Source of the DNA: Gemmatimonadales bacterium
Lineage (GTDB): Bacteria > Krumholzibacteriota > Krumholzibacteriia > LZORAL124-64-63
Direction: 5' to 3'
DNA length: 61,414 nucleotides
NCBI GenBank assembly: GCA_019038745.1
Contig: JAHOYV010000040.1
Span: 1 to 61,414, forward strand
Made by a program: the position numbers and the translations under genes. The notes beneath the pieces were generated by a model. The model saw only the letters and a list, made by a program, of their open reading frames with translations. It did no database searches and was not told the DNA's origin. Below are positions 8,387 to 17,403 of this stretch, piece after piece; position 1 is the stretch's first letter, and the number at the start of each line of letters is the position of its first letter.

Positions 8387-8920
8387 TCAAGCCTGACGGT
8401 GTAGGACCCCGCCTGGGCCCCGTCCGTTGGGTTTCGCGTCACCGTCGTAACAGCCGTCTGGATCCTCGGTTAAACAGCGCTGGAACATCTTCGATTCCTC
8501 GCCGGCCAGGTCCAGACAATATTCAGCCAAATTCCGGTTCAGATCATTTTGGCGAGCCAAGCGCATTGTCGTATCCTGGAGAATTTTGATGGCGCTGAAC
8601 ACCTTCCGACGCGTGTCTGCATCGGTAAAATGCAGAATATCCGTCATCTTGTTGGGCGGAATGGGACGACCTATCGAGTCACCCATCTCTCCTACAAAAC
8701 GTTCCCGGGCGATCCGGGCTTCGTTGGCCCGAGGCAGATATACACTCCACTCCTGGGCGTTTGTTTCCAGTCGGTCCACATTTTGCCGCCGCATGTAAGA
8801 ATTTTGCCGCCAGGCCAATCTCAACAATCGGCGATAATTACGATCCTCGATCTCCAACAGGGAAGCCAATAGCTGGCCATCTTCCTTGATAAGGGATGCT
8901 GTACGGCCTTGGGTCTCCAT
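8387..8920 (-). CDS. flgN: FlgN-like export chaperone
   Basis: A 177-aa helical protein whose position, between flgJ and flgK, and helical hairpin pattern fit FlgN, the cytoplasmic chaperone for FlgK and FlgL. The N-terminal region (LIKEDGQLLASLLEIEDRNY) and the long second helix around SAIKILQDTTMRLARQNDLN are typical. Sequence conservation in FlgN is low, so the call leans on context. The last 30 residues are Gly/Asp-rich and look disordered. Confidence 0.78.
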   Translation of the reverse strand: METQGRTASLIKEDGQLLASLLEIEDRNYRRLLRLAWRQNSYMRRQNVDRLETNAQEWSVYLPRANEARIARERFVGEMGDSIGRPIPPNKMTDILHFTDADTRRKVFSAIKILQDTTMRLARQNDLNRNLAEYCLDLAGEESKMFQRCLTEDPDGCYDGDAKPNGRGPGGVLHRQA

Positions 8921-8954
8921 TAGTACTCTCCGATTGGGGTCCTTTATCGTTCTC

Positions 8955-9893
8955 TCAACGGTTGCTATTTGCTAATTCCGTGCCATCGGTCAGTTTCAGG
9001 TACCGGGCCTCCACCCGATCGATATATTTCCGGGTTTCCTGGAAATCAGGGATTTTTCCGCCCGCCTTGTCCACGTTCCCCGGCCCTGCGTTGTAGGCGG
9101 CCAGAGCCAGATCCTGCTGTCCACCGTAACGGTCCAGCATCTTTTTCAAATATCGGGCTCCCCCGGCTATATTCTGGTCGGGCTGCAAGGGGTCCTTGAC
9201 CCCGACTTCACGAGCAGTCCCGGGCATCAACTGCATCAACCCAAGAGCGCCCTTGGTTGAAACGGCCGCCGGATTTCCGCCGGATTCTTCCATTACAACC
9301 GCCAATATCAGTCCCGGATCAAGGTCCGTCTCCCGGGCCGCAAGAGCGATTGGCCCCTCGAAACGGCGTAGAGTGTCTGCCATGGCGGGTTCCTGGGCTT
9401 CGGCCAGTCGTCGTAAGTGGATCATGCGCCCGGCATCAGGTCGGGTGACCGAAAACTCCTGATACGTCCGCAACCCCCCTGAAGTACTTGGAGAGAAGTA
9501 TGGAGCCGGCTTGGAGGGAGGAATCCTACCCTCCCCAGCTTCCTGGGCCGGGGAAAGAGAATTCTCGAATTGCTGGATGATCAAGTTGGCAATACCCATC
9601 CCGGCGTTTCCGTCGGCTAGGGCCTTGGCCATTTCCGCGTCATGCATTTGTTGGTAGAACTTGGAGGGTCCCTTGGAATTGAAAAGTTCATTTTCCGGGA
9701 CCGTGGCCCGCATCGCCTTCAAAAGCTGGTTCAGAAAAACGCCTTCGAACTCCTGAGCCGCTTTTGCCAAACCCTCCGGAGTTTCATCACCCTTACCCAT
9801 GCCATCGGCCAAAGCCTCCAGACGGGATTCCTGGGCCTTTCCGACCGCTGTATCGGCCGCCAAAATATTGGGATTGAAGCCGGAGATTTCCAT
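8955..9893 (-). CDS. flgJ: FlgJ rod-binding domain fused to SLT transglycosylase
   Basis: 312 aa with two domains. Residues 40-110 match the FlgJ N-terminal rod-binding/cap domain (AKAAQEFEGVFLNQLLKAMR). Residues 185-305 are an SLT lytic transglycosylase (MEESGGNP with the likely catalytic Glu at 202-203, then GALGLMQLMPGTA and AAYNAGPGNV). It would open peptidoglycan for the growing rod in the periplasm. In enterobacteria the second domain is an unrelated glucosaminidase; SLT fusions occur in several other phyla. A Pro/Ser-rich linker joins the domains. No signal peptide is seen; FlgJ is exported through the flagellar apparatus. Confidence 0.92.
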   Translation of the reverse strand: MEISGFNPNILAADTAVGKAQESRLEALADGMGKGDETPEGLAKAAQEFEGVFLNQLLKAMRATVPENELFNSKGPSKFYQQMHDAEMAKALADGNAGMGIANLIIQQFENSLSPAQEAGEGRIPPSKPAPYFSPSTSGGLRTYQEFSVTRPDAGRMIHLRRLAEAQEPAMADTLRRFEGPIALAARETDLDPGLILAVVMEESGGNPAAVSTKGALGLMQLMPGTAREVGVKDPLQPDQNIAGGARYLKKMLDRYGGQQDLALAAYNAGPGNVDKAGGKIPDFQETRKYIDRVEARYLKLTDGTELANSNR

Positions 9894-9901
9894 ATCCTAT
9901 C

Positions 9902-11065
9902 CTACATCAGGATCAGGTCTGCCTGGAGCGACCCAGCCTGTTTCAGTGCCTCAAGGATGGCGATGATGTCCCTGGCGCTGGCCCCAATGTCATTCAAGAC
10001 CGCCACGACATCGGCAACGGTGTTGGTATTCGGCACGCGAAGCACACGGGCTTCTCGGTCATCTACGTCGGTCTGTACGTTTGGCGTAACCACGGTGGAT
10101 CCACGGTTGCTGAAAGAGCTGGGCTGGGATACACCGAAAGTCGTATTTACGACTACTTTCAGGTTCCCGTGGGCGACCGCCGCTTCCTTGAGGATCACGT
10201 TTTTGCCGATAATGATGGTCCCGGTGCGTTCGTTCAATACCACCCGGGCCGGAGCATCACTACGAGCCCTGATCTCCCCCATCTGGGCCACGAACATCAC
10301 GGGCTGCTCCCTGAACTCCAGGGGAATTGCCACTTCCACGTTGCCCGAGCCAAGGGCCTTGGCAACCCCCACTCCAAAGCTTTTGTTGATGGCCTTGGCC
10401 ACTTCGGAGGAGGTCGTGAAATCAGGACTATTCAACAACCAGGAGACCGTGCCGTTACTGACGAAATTTCCACCGAGGCCCTTTTTGACGATGCCACCGT
10501 TGGGTATAATCCCCGCCTGAGAGTGATTTTTGCGGAAACTGTTGCCGGCCCCACCCTTGATGTTGAACCCACCAATGGAAATTGCGCCCTGAGCAAGCAC
10601 GCACAGGGTTCCGTCATGAGCCTTCATGGGGGTCATGACCAATCGTCCACCTTCGAGGCTCGATGCATCGTTCATAGATTCAACCGTCACATCGATTTTG
10701 CTGCCTTCCATGACGTTGGGGTCCAGCTTCCCGGTTACGATGACAGCCGCCACGTTCTTGGGTTTCAACAGGGCGGGATCAACCGTTACGTCCAGTTTTT
10801 CCAACATCCCGGCCAGGGAATTGATGGTCATCTGGGAGCTAGAGCCGTCCCCGGTCCCGTTCAGGCCTACTACCAGACCGTAACCAACCAGCGGTTCCGG
10901 AGTTGTCCCCGATAAGCGAGCCAAATCCTTGATGCGGGAATCGCTTTCCGCCGCAACGGAGGTTTCCCCCAACACTGGCATCAATAAGCCAGTGAGAATC
11001 AGGCATATAATAACCGACCGTGTCCCCTGAACTTTATTGTGGTTCCCGTGAAATTTCAGAATCAT
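9902..11065 (-). CDS. flgI: Flagellar P-ring protein FlgI
   Basis: 387 aa with an N-terminal signal peptide (hydrophobic 16-32, cleavage near SVAAES). The FlgI hallmark SDSRIKDLARLSGTTPEPLVGYGLVVGLNGTGD follows it, split here as RIKDLARLSG and GYGLVVGLNGTGD. The family end, DVVAVLNDIGASARDIIAILEALKQAGSL, is recognised by IGASARDIIAILEALKQAG. FlgI polymerises in the peptidoglycan layer around the rod with help from FlgA, encoded two genes upstream. GGAGAGGG precedes the start. Length is normal. Confidence 0.97.
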   Translation of the reverse strand: MILKFHGNHNKVQGTRSVIICLILTGLLMPVLGETSVAAESDSRIKDLARLSGTTPEPLVGYGLVVGLNGTGDGSSSQMTINSLAGMLEKLDVTVDPALLKPKNVAAVIVTGKLDPNVMEGSKIDVTVESMNDASSLEGGRLVMTPMKAHDGTLCVLAQGAISIGGFNIKGGAGNSFRKNHSQAGIIPNGGIVKKGLGGNFVSNGTVSWLLNSPDFTTSSEVAKAINKSFGVGVAKALGSGNVEVAIPLEFREQPVMFVAQMGEIRARSDAPARVVLNERTGTIIIGKNVILKEAAVAHGNLKVVVNTTFGVSQPSSFSNRGSTVVTPNVQTDVDDREARVLRVPNTNTVADVVAVLNDIGASARDIIAILEALKQAGSLQADLILM

Positions 11066-11075
11066 CGTCCCTCTC

Positions 11076-11681
11076 CTAGAACAGCCAGTTGATTACCTTT
11101 GTGATCACGCCGGGATTGGCCGAATCGTTTACCATTCCGTTGCCGTTGTAGGCAATCTGGGCCTCCGAGATGTAGGTGCTCATGATGGTATTGTCCGGAG
11201 TGATGTCCCGCCCCCGACAGATCCCAGTGATCTCGATCAGCTGTTTTTCACCGTTGATGTTGATCATGCGCTTGCCTTCCAGGCGAAAATCCCCGTTGTG
11301 CAACACCTCTGTGATGCGTGCCGTCATCTCGGCCCTCAAACTTCCTGAACGCTGGGTCTTGCCGTCACCCTTGAACTTGTTCTCCATGGATAAATCCCAG
11401 GGGTTGATGAAGCCCAGGAATCCCAGACCCGGCCCCCCTTTGCTCTCCGACTTGTTGTCGGCCTTGACATTACTGCTGGCGTCGGCCTGGGCATTTTCCG
11501 TGATGATGATCGTAATCAAATCGCCCAATCGGTGGGCCTTGATGTTCGTGACCAGGGATTCCCCGGTTTCGAAATCCACCAGGGGTCGAGAAGCCATGGC
11601 TGGTTGGGCGAACATCAGGCTCAGGGCAATCCCGGTTGCAGGAATTAGGCTTAGCCTGAAAAGCAGTCCGGATTTCGTCAT
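11076..11681 (-). CDS. flgH: Flagellar L-ring protein FlgH without lipobox
   Basis: FlgH forms the outer-membrane ring. The core motifs are present: AHRLGDLITIIITENAQADA, then GFINPWDLSMENKFKGDG, GSLRAEMTARITEVL and IEITGICRGRDITPDNTI. Proteobacterial FlgH is a lipoprotein, but here the N-terminus has an ordinary signal peptide (cleavage near AMA-SR) and no cysteine in the signal region. The ATG at 11681 is preferred: GGAG lies eight nt upstream and the flgA stop is one nt away. An in-frame ATG at 11699 would overlap flgA. Confidence 0.93.
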   Translation of the reverse strand: MTKSGLLFRLSLIPATGIALSLMFAQPAMASRPLVDFETGESLVTNIKAHRLGDLITIIITENAQADASSNVKADNKSESKGGPGLGFLGFINPWDLSMENKFKGDGKTQRSGSLRAEMTARITEVLHNGDFRLEGKRMININGEKQLIEITGICRGRDITPDNTIMSTYISEAQIAYNGNGMVNDSANPGVITKVINWLF

Positions 11682-11682
11682 T

Positions 11683-12630
11683 CTAATTTCTCCATTCAAC
11701 GAGCCCGGGCCCGGCCACTCGGGCGTTAACCAGGCGTCCGGTCAGTTCATTACGCACAGGGATTGTCTGGCCCAGGCAACCAGCCTGTCTGGCAAAGGCC
11801 CTTACAGTGGCCGAGACGGTTCCCCGCACGATGACCAATTCAATCGGATCTCCCACCCTTACCAAAGGCGTCGGTTTCAAATCGGAGCTGCGAAGGTTGT
11901 CTCCCGGAGCCAAGGAGCGGGCACTGTTGAAACCCAGTACCGCATCCCGATTCAGGGCCGGATCCCCTTTTTCGAAGGCAAGGTCAGACCATTCCCAGTT
12001 GAACATGTCAGCAGTAAGGGGCACATCCCGCCCTATCGCTTTTTTCACCTGGGCAATTTCCGCGAATGAATGCAGAACTACTCCGACGGGAACTTCCTGA
12101 ATCCTTCCCCGGACTTCGATTAGAACCCTCACCTGGTTGCGGCCCGGCTTAAGGGGCCGACTCCGCTTCAAACTGATCAAGGGATGGTCGTCAAGATGGA
12201 TGGGAATATCGGGAATTTGAACTTCAATCCAGGAAGCCGGCGCCCCGGAACGAGCATGAGGCACGAGATCCTGGATGGCGGAGCGAATTTCATCTGTCAG
12301 ATCGGCGGCGGGAATCTCTTTCCCTGAAACGAAAATTCGGCAATTTTCGGCCCCCTTGAAACATACCCCGGCAGCCAGACCATTGGCTACAAGCTGCCGC
12401 AGGATGGTGCGCCGGGAAATTGAATCCACCGTGCCGGGCCGGCGGCCGCTTTGAAGGACTAGATCCTTTACCGCTGTGGGCACCGAGCCGACAGCAATCT
12501 CTCCGACGTTTATACTTGGCCCCCGGACCGTGACACTGTCCGGAAGAACCAGGTCCCACGCCCACACCGAAGGAGCTTGCCCAACGGTTACTCCCATTAT
12601 CACAACAAGGATGAGGAAAGCCAGTTTCAT
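11683..12630 (-). CDS. flgA: Flagellar P-ring assembly chaperone FlgA
   Basis: Periplasmic chaperone for FlgI, 315 aa. A signal peptide (about 1-24, cleavage near VWA-WD) precedes a SAF-type C-terminal domain (about 185-315) that includes GRDVPLTADMF, SLAPGDNLRSSDLKPTPLVRVGD (read as LAPGDNL and PLVRVGD) and VARQAG-type AFARQAGCLGQTIPVRN. The N-terminal half contains a poorly conserved domain; total length is somewhat above the 220-aa enterobacterial form. It lies three nt after flgG and one nt before flgH, indicating translational coupling. Confidence 0.9.
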   Translation of the reverse strand: MKLAFLILVVIMGVTVGQAPSVWAWDLVLPDSVTVRGPSINVGEIAVGSVPTAVKDLVLQSGRRPGTVDSISRRTILRQLVANGLAAGVCFKGAENCRIFVSGKEIPAADLTDEIRSAIQDLVPHARSGAPASWIEVQIPDIPIHLDDHPLISLKRSRPLKPGRNQVRVLIEVRGRIQEVPVGVVLHSFAEIAQVKKAIGRDVPLTADMFNWEWSDLAFEKGDPALNRDAVLGFNSARSLAPGDNLRSSDLKPTPLVRVGDPIELVIVRGTVSATVRAFARQAGCLGQTIPVRNELTGRLVNARVAGPGLVEWRN

Positions 12631-12633
12631 GCC

Positions 12634-13425
12634 TTACCTCTTGAGCCGGTTAATGGTTTGGAGCATTTCGTCGGCCATTGTGATCGTCTTTGAATTGAGC
12701 TCATAGGCCCGCTGGGCCGAAATCATGTTGACCAACTCATCCACTGTCTCGACGTTGCTCATCTCGAGAAACCCCGAGGAGGTATCCCCCATTCCCTCAG
12801 TGCCGGGGTTCGCCAGAATGGGAGTTCCGCTACCGGGAGATTCTCCGAAAATGTTTCCCCCCTTGGCCTGCAAACCTGCTGAATTGGGGAATCTTGCCAG
12901 TTCCAACTGGCCGATTTCCTGCACGTTGGCATCATCTCCGGTAACCATCACACTAATGATTCCCGCCCGGGAGACGGAAATTTCAATCGCGTCCTGGGGT
13001 ACGGTAACCGCCGGTTCAAGTCGATATCCGGCCGAGTTGACCACGTTCAATTCCGCGTCCATTTTAAAGCTGCCGTCGCGGGTGTATTTAACGGTACCGT
13101 CCGGCATCATCAGTTGGAAGAAACCGTCACCTTCGATCATTACATCCAACGGATTACCGGTGGAAATCACGGTCCCCTGCCCGAAATCCTTATTTGTAGC
13201 TACCAGCTTTACTCCGTGACCCACTTCGACGCGGGTTGGATTGGCCCGGCCCTCGGCATCTATCTGTCCACCCGGCACAACTTTTTCGTACAGGAGATCC
13301 TGGAATTCGGCGTGGCTCTTCTTGTAACCGGTAGTGTTGACGTTGGCCAGGTTGTTGGCAATTGTGTCAATGTTCATTTGCTGGGCCTTCATGCCCGAAG
13401 CTGCAGTTCCCATGGCTCGGATCAT
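12634..13425 (-). CDS. flgG: Flagellar distal rod protein FlgG
   Basis: 263 aa, the normal FlgG length. The N-terminal motif is RAMGTAASGMKAQQMNIDTI followed by NNLANVNTTGYKK. The middle domain carries GDGFFQLMMPDGTVKYTRDG. The C-terminal SNVETVDELVNMISAQRAYE plus TADEMLQ-like end complete the family pattern. FlgG builds the distal rod through peptidoglycan and P/L rings. It is second in the operon after flgF. Confidence 0.97.
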   Translation of the reverse strand: MIRAMGTAASGMKAQQMNIDTIANNLANVNTTGYKKSHAEFQDLLYEKVVPGGQIDAEGRANPTRVEVGHGVKLVATNKDFGQGTVISTGNPLDVMIEGDGFFQLMMPDGTVKYTRDGSFKMDAELNVVNSAGYRLEPAVTVPQDAIEISVSRAGIISVMVTGDDANVQEIGQLELARFPNSAGLQAKGGNIFGESPGSGTPILANPGTEGMGDTSSGFLEMSNVETVDELVNMISAQRAYELNSKTITMADEMLQTINRLKR

Positions 13426-13448
13426 GTCAAATCACCTTCCTGGTCGGA

Positions 13449-14237
13449 TCAACGCACGCGGGACAGTGTGTTCACGGATTTATCAAGCATTTCGTCTTCA
13501 GTAGTCAAAATCTTGGCTTGCACTTCAAAAGCCCGTTGGGCTGCAATCATGGCGACCAGCGTATCAATCGGATTTACATTGCTGCTTTCCAGATGTCCCT
13601 GGGCCAAAACCACTTCTGCGGGCGGCACTTCCGTTGGCCCCATGTCCACGGGGGCTTCCAGGAGATTGTTTCCTTGATGCATCAACTTGGTGGCGTCCTC
13701 AAAATCCACGACCTTCACCCGGCCGACAAGATTGCCGTCCACCATCACGGTACCGTCCGGCTCGACCGAAAAGGCTTCACCGTTTATTTGGATTGGACCG
13801 CCGGTTCCGATCAGCAATTCTCCAGAGGGGGTGGTGAGGTTTTTTTCGGCGTTAATGAGGAAAGAGCCGGCCCTTGTGTAGCGTTCCCCGCCCGGAGTTT
13901 CCACCGCAAAGAATCCTCGGCCCATCAGGGCCAGGTCGGTTTCCCGGCCGGTGGGCCGAATGGCTCCGGGACGAATGTCTACCGCGTGCTCCATCTCCAT
14001 GACCGGGGCTGGAGCCCAGTTTTGGTCTTTGGGAAGGTCGCGGAGAAGCTGGCCGTCATCCGCGGGGGCAACGCCCTCGCCGGTATTTGTGGCCGGCCCC
14101 ACGCCTTCTTCAGCCACCCGGGTAAGGATTTGCCGGAAGCCGGTGGAATTGGCATTGGCCAGGTTGTTGGCCAAGGCGTCGATGCGGACCTGTTGCATTT
14201 GCATGGCCCGCTCAGCCGTGTTCAGACTCCTGATCAA
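13449..14237 (-). CDS. flgF: Flagellar proximal rod protein FlgF
   Basis: A FlgG-like rod protein of 262 aa beginning the operon, consistent with FlgF. It has AMQMQQVRIDALANNLANAN at the N-terminus, GRGFFAVETPGGERYTRAGS in the middle and SNVNPIDTLVAMIAAQRAFE at the C-terminus. The start is set at a TTG (14237) because GAAAGGAG lies five nt upstream and this gives the correct family N-terminus; the longest frame back to 14408 adds 57 residues with no rod similarity. FlgF and FlgG are similar enough that the two names could be exchanged. Confidence 0.9.
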   Translation of the reverse strand: MIRSLNTAERAMQMQQVRIDALANNLANANSTGFRQILTRVAEEGVGPATNTGEGVAPADDGQLLRDLPKDQNWAPAPVMEMEHAVDIRPGAIRPTGRETDLALMGRGFFAVETPGGERYTRAGSFLINAEKNLTTPSGELLIGTGGPIQINGEAFSVEPDGTVMVDGNLVGRVKVVDFEDATKLMHQGNNLLEAPVDMGPTEVPPAEVVLAQGHLESSNVNPIDTLVAMIAAQRAFEVQAKILTTEDEMLDKSVNTLSRVR

Positions 14238-14540
14238 GACAACTCCTTTCCGGTTCAGTGGCGTACTTTTCGTCAGGGAAAGCGCAAACTGCATGCCTGA
14301 GGGACGAAGATGTGACCGGCAATAGACGCAGGGCGAGTGGGAAAAATTTTCCATAATACATTGTTGTTGATTCATTAGGAAACGGACCAGCCAACTCGCT
14401 GGAGGCAATGGAGGGAGCCCAGCAGGAAATTATTTCCCCAACGGTAAAAAATGCCGCCCAATAATTTGATGCTTAATTGAATACGGAAAATTTGTCGTGT
14501 GTCCGGATGCAGAGCACTAGGTGGGTAATATATTTACGGC
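14238..14540. other. Intergenic region upstream of the flagellar operon
   Basis: About 300 bases between flgF and the histidine kinase gene, AT-rich in the middle. It must contain the promoter of the flgF-csrA operon. I looked for sigma-28 and sigma-54 elements on the minus strand and found no convincing match, and no terminator with a T-run for the kinase gene that reads towards it. Confidence 0.5.
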
Positions 14541-16034
14541 TTAGGGAATTGGGGTCAGGCTCTCCAGAGACCCGAAAGACTCGGGAATTTCCAGGCTGGA
14601 ATCGTGGGCAATGGGCATGGTAAACGTGAAAGTGGACCCCTTGCCCGGCTCGCTGGTTACCGTAACCTCGCCCCCATGAGCCTCCACAAGCTTCTTGATA
14701 ATGACAACCCCGAGGCCGACCCCCTTGACGTTACCGGGAGTTTTGCCGCGAGTGTAGGGCTCGAAGAGTACAGCCAGGTCGTCTTCCGGGATGCCCACTC
14801 CACCATCGGCCACCGATATCTTCACCATTTTGTCGTTGGCCAAAACCCCAACCCTTATCCAACCCGATTCCACATTGTACTTCACACTGTTGGAAAGTAG
14901 ATTCCGCAGGATCTGGGTCAGACGCAGGGGATCTGCCATAATCTGGATATTGGCCTCTGGCAAATCCAACTTCATCTCGAGACCCCGGCTGGCGGTCATC
15001 GGACCCAGGTCCACGACAACCTCGGAAATCAATTCACAGAGGTTCAGCGGCTCCCGCTTCAGGTTCACGAAGCCTGCTTCCATTTTGCTCATGTCCAGGA
15101 AATCATTGAGCAAACAGGTCATCTCGGTGACCTTGCGGGTTACACTCTCGAGGAACTCTGTTTGCGTTTTGGTCAAGGGCCCTGTTTTTCCCGCTTCCAT
15201 CAGCGAGACATAACCCTGAATGACCGAAATCGGCGAGCGGAGATCGTGGGCGATCATGGAGTGGAAATCAGCCTTCATCCGCTCGACCTCCACTTCCCGG
15301 GAGATATCCCGGAAGATGTAGGCCAGAGTATGCTCTTCCTCGGAAACCTGAATCGGAGCAGTTCGACAGGTCAGATGACTCTCTTGTCCGTCGAAGACGA
15401 CTTTCAACCGAAGTTCTTCCCGACTTCCTTGACGAAGATCTTCTATTGTCTCCGGATCCACTTCCAGCGTTCCGAGGATCTCCGTCATGGTTTTGAACTG
15501 GGCCACTTCACGTGGCATCCTCAACAAGCCCAGAAATACCTGATTGGCCAGAACGATGCGGTCATCGAGGCTGCAGATGGCCACCGGGTCGTGAAGGAAG
15601 CGGAAAATCTGGTTCAGTTTGTCCCGCTCGTGCCGCAACTGGTCCTGCAGGTCCTTGATCCGCAGAAAAGCCCTGATCTTGGAATACAGCTCATCTCCGG
15701 AGATACCCTTGGTGATGAAATCATCCGCCCCCATCTCCAGGCCCCGGATTTTTTCTGAGGTCTGAGTTTCCGAGCTGATCATCAGGATGGGAATTCCGTT
15801 TGTCTCTTGATGTCTGCGCAGGATCCTGATCACGTCAAAGCCGTGCATACCCGGCATTTCCTTGTCCAGGAGAATAAGGTCCGGCAGAGTTTCCAAGGCA
15901 AGTCGGGTTCCGGTGGCTCCGTCGTTACCGGTTATGACCCGATAGCCCCTCTTCTCAAGCAACCGCTTGAGATATAGACAGGTAGGCGCTGAATCATCTA
16001 CCACCAGAATTGTACGATCCTTGGGATCGGTCAT
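14541..16034 (-). CDS. Hybrid response regulator / histidine kinase
   Basis: A cytoplasmic two-component protein of 497 aa with no membrane segment. In order: an N-terminal receiver domain (about 5-120, acidic pair in LVVDDSAPT and phospho-acceptor Asp in [10 protein letters not shown]), a PAS domain (about 135-245), a HisKA domain with [20 protein letters not shown], and a HATPase domain (N box [11 protein letters not shown] boxes [10 protein letters not shown] and [18 protein letters not shown]). Signals may enter through REC or PAS. It lies next to the flagellar operon, but its partner is unknown. Candidate starts are ATG 16034, ATG 16046 and TTG 16082; none has a strong RBS. Confidence 0.88.
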   Translation of the reverse strand: MTDPKDRTILVVDDSAPTCLYLKRLLEKRGYRVITGNDGATGTRLALETLPDLILLDKEMPGMHGFDVIRILRRHQETNGIPILMISSETQTSEKIRGLEMGADDFITKGISGDELYSKIRAFLRIKDLQDQLRHERDKLNQIFRFLHDPVAICSLDDRIVLANQVFLGLLRMPREVAQFKTMTEILGTLEVDPETIEDLRQGSREELRLKVVFDGQESHLTCRTAPIQVSEEEHTLAYIFRDISREVEVERMKADFHSMIAHDLRSPISVIQGYVSLMEAGKTGPLTKTQTEFLESVTRKVTEMTCLLNDFLDMSKMEAGFVNLKREPLNLCELISEVVVDLGPMTASRGLEMKLDLPEANIQIMADPLRLTQILRNLLSNSVKYNVESGWIRVGVLANDKMVKISVADGGVGIPEDDLAVLFEPYTRGKTPGNVKGVGLGVVIIKKLVEAHGGEVTVTSEPGKGSTFTFTMPIAHDSSLEIPESFGSLESLTPIP

Positions 16035-16140
16035 TGGGCAATCCATCTCTAGATGCAAGGGGGCAGTTTTCCTGAAGACCAACCCGGGATTGGTCTTCCT
16101 TTACACTGGAACTATCGGCGATTCCAAGAAGTGCTTGAAC

Positions 16141-16169
16141 AAAAAAAACCGAGGCAACTTAGGCCCCGG
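16141..16169 (-). terminator. Rho-independent terminator after PilZ gene
   Basis: On the minus strand CCGGGGC and GCCTCGG form a 7-bp stem with one G-T pair, followed immediately by eight T residues. It separates the PilZ gene from the hybrid kinase gene. Confidence 0.8.
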
Positions 16170-16212
16170 TCGGAAATTAGAAAACATGAGAAAGAAATCG
16201 GATTTGGAAGCC

Positions 16213-16602
16213 CTACTCCATCAGAAGAGAAATGTGGCGTTCCAGGATCTCAAGTCCCTCAGGTTCGATATTAGTAAAGAAAACAGCTATTTCATAGCTG
16301 TCACAACCTTCAGTTTCAACTTCCGGAGTGGTGCGTACAACGAGCCCCTCGCAGGGGACCAAGGCATTTTCCGAACCCTCATTCTCGGATTCGGACGGGA
16401 CCAGCACTTCAAGATCCATAGCCAGCTTGGTCATGGCTTCAATGAAATGGTCCGACTTGAAATAAACCCCGGAAGAACTGATGTTAATAGTTTCCAGGCA
16501 CGTCAGCGTTTCGGATCCATCAGCCCGAGGAAGTCTGACTTCCAAATTCAGGCTGGCATCCACCCTCCGAGCTTGACGTCGTTCCTGAGGTGTATTCGCC
16601 AT
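16213..16602 (-). CDS. PilZ-domain protein
   Basis: 129 aa, essentially one PilZ domain. The two c-di-GMP-binding elements are visible: an RRQARR segment (residues 8-13; consensus RxxxR) and NISSSG (about 40-45; consensus D/NxSxxG). An acidic stretch (ESENEGSEN) forms a loop. It would be a cytoplasmic c-di-GMP receptor. Targets cannot be told from sequence; the neighbouring flagellar genes and the MshEN-containing ATPase at 36355-38031 are candidates. It is a single-gene unit closed by the terminator at 16141-16169. Confidence 0.85.
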   Translation of the reverse strand: MANTPQERRQARRVDASLNLEVRLPRADGSETLTCLETINISSSGVYFKSDHFIEAMTKLAMDLEVLVPSESENEGSENALVPCEGLVVRTTPEVETEGCDSYEIAVFFTNIEPEGLEILERHISLLME

Positions 16603-16733
16603 ATCCCAATCTCCTTTCCCGACTTGCCCTTGTTTTGACAGGTCGGAAAACCAATTGAGGAATTCCTACATCCGGAACACCGAGACACGGGCCTACCAGC
16701 CGGCACCCAGGGGTACCGGCCGTTCTGGCTCGT

Positions 16734-16823
16734 TTACTTCTTCTTATGCCGGTTCTTGCGCAACCGCTTCTTTCGCTTGTGCGTGGCGATCTTCTTGCGT
16801 TTGCGCTTACGCCCGTTGGGCAT
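16734..16823 (-). CDS. AURKAIP1/COX24-type small basic ribosomal-like protein
   Basis: A 29-residue peptide, over half Lys/Arg, reading MPNGRKRKRKKIATHKRK and then continuing KRLRKNRHKKK. This matches the short AURKAIP1/COX24 family found in Bacteroidota and others, the bacterial counterpart of the tail of mitochondrial ribosomal protein mS38. It most likely binds rRNA of the small subunit. A GAAAGGCAGG ribosome site lies upstream. Its size puts it below most gene-calling cut-offs. It is near an HU/IHF gene. Confidence 0.85.
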   Translation of the reverse strand: MPNGRKRKRKKIATHKRKKRLRKNRHKKK

Positions 16824-16974
16824 GACAACCTGCCTTTCAAATCCGAACGGAGTCCTCAGACCCCGGAACATAGACATACCCATACCGCGGAGCCAGAGGC
16901 CCGGTACAGGGTAACGAATTGTTTAAGATATATCGCCCGAGTAGATTCGACAACCTGGAAATTGGCTCTCGACC

Positions 16975-17250
16975 CTATTTGTTCAGACGAGCCTTCAATT
17001 CGTTGGAAACCTTGAAGAAGGGAACGCGCTTGGCTGGAACATCGACGGAATCCCCTGTCCTTGGATTTCTGGCCAGACGGGCCCTTCGCGTTTTAACTTT
17101 AAAGCTACCAAATCCCCGCAACTCAACCTTGTCGCCCTGCACCAAAGCCTGGCCGATGTTTTCCATGATGAGGTTCACGATCACCCCAGTGTCTTTCTTG
17201 TTGACCCCTGTTTCCTCAGAGATGATCTCGACCAGTTCGGCTTTGGTCAT
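16975..17250 (-). CDS. HU/IHF-family DNA-binding protein
   Basis: 91 aa, the normal length. The start MTKAELVEII, the central KVELRGFGSFKVKTRRARLA and the beta-arm tip RNPRTGDSVDVPAKRVPFFK are diagnostic. It bends DNA as a dimer in the nucleoid. HU and IHF subunits cannot be separated safely here. The start at 17250 has AAGGAG six nt upstream and the correct family N-terminus; the open frame continues to 17421 but that extension is not conserved-looking. It lies 151 nt upstream of the small ribosomal-like gene. Confidence 0.95.
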   Translation of the reverse strand: MTKAELVEIISEETGVNKKDTGVIVNLIMENIGQALVQGDKVELRGFGSFKVKTRRARLARNPRTGDSVDVPAKRVPFFKVSNELKARLNK

Positions 17251-17375
17251 ACCCGACTCCTTGGCTTCCCCACCATGCGAAATATCCAAAACCTTCCCAA
17301 CTTCTGGGCTTTTGGACCATCGTCCATGACGGACTGAATGTACTTCTTTGTGTTTTTGAGAGTTAAGCGATTCAA

Positions 17376-17403
17376 TAAATATCACAACTGAAGCCGGTTG
17401 CAA
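17376..17403 (-). promoter_or_regulatory. Possible sigma-70 type promoter of HU/IHF gene
   Basis: On the minus strand TTGCAA (17403-17398), a 16-nt spacer and TATTTA (17381-17376). This is about 125 nt upstream of the HU/IHF start. The match is moderate. Confidence 0.35.

Noticed and set aside
13362..14300. 312-codon plus-strand frame opposite flgF/flgG
   Set aside because: Shadow of conserved rod genes; His/Gly-rich composition typical of antisense frames.
16113..16138. GCCGATAG element upstream of the hybrid kinase (minus strand)
   Set aside because: No TAAA-type -35 at the required 11-base spacing.
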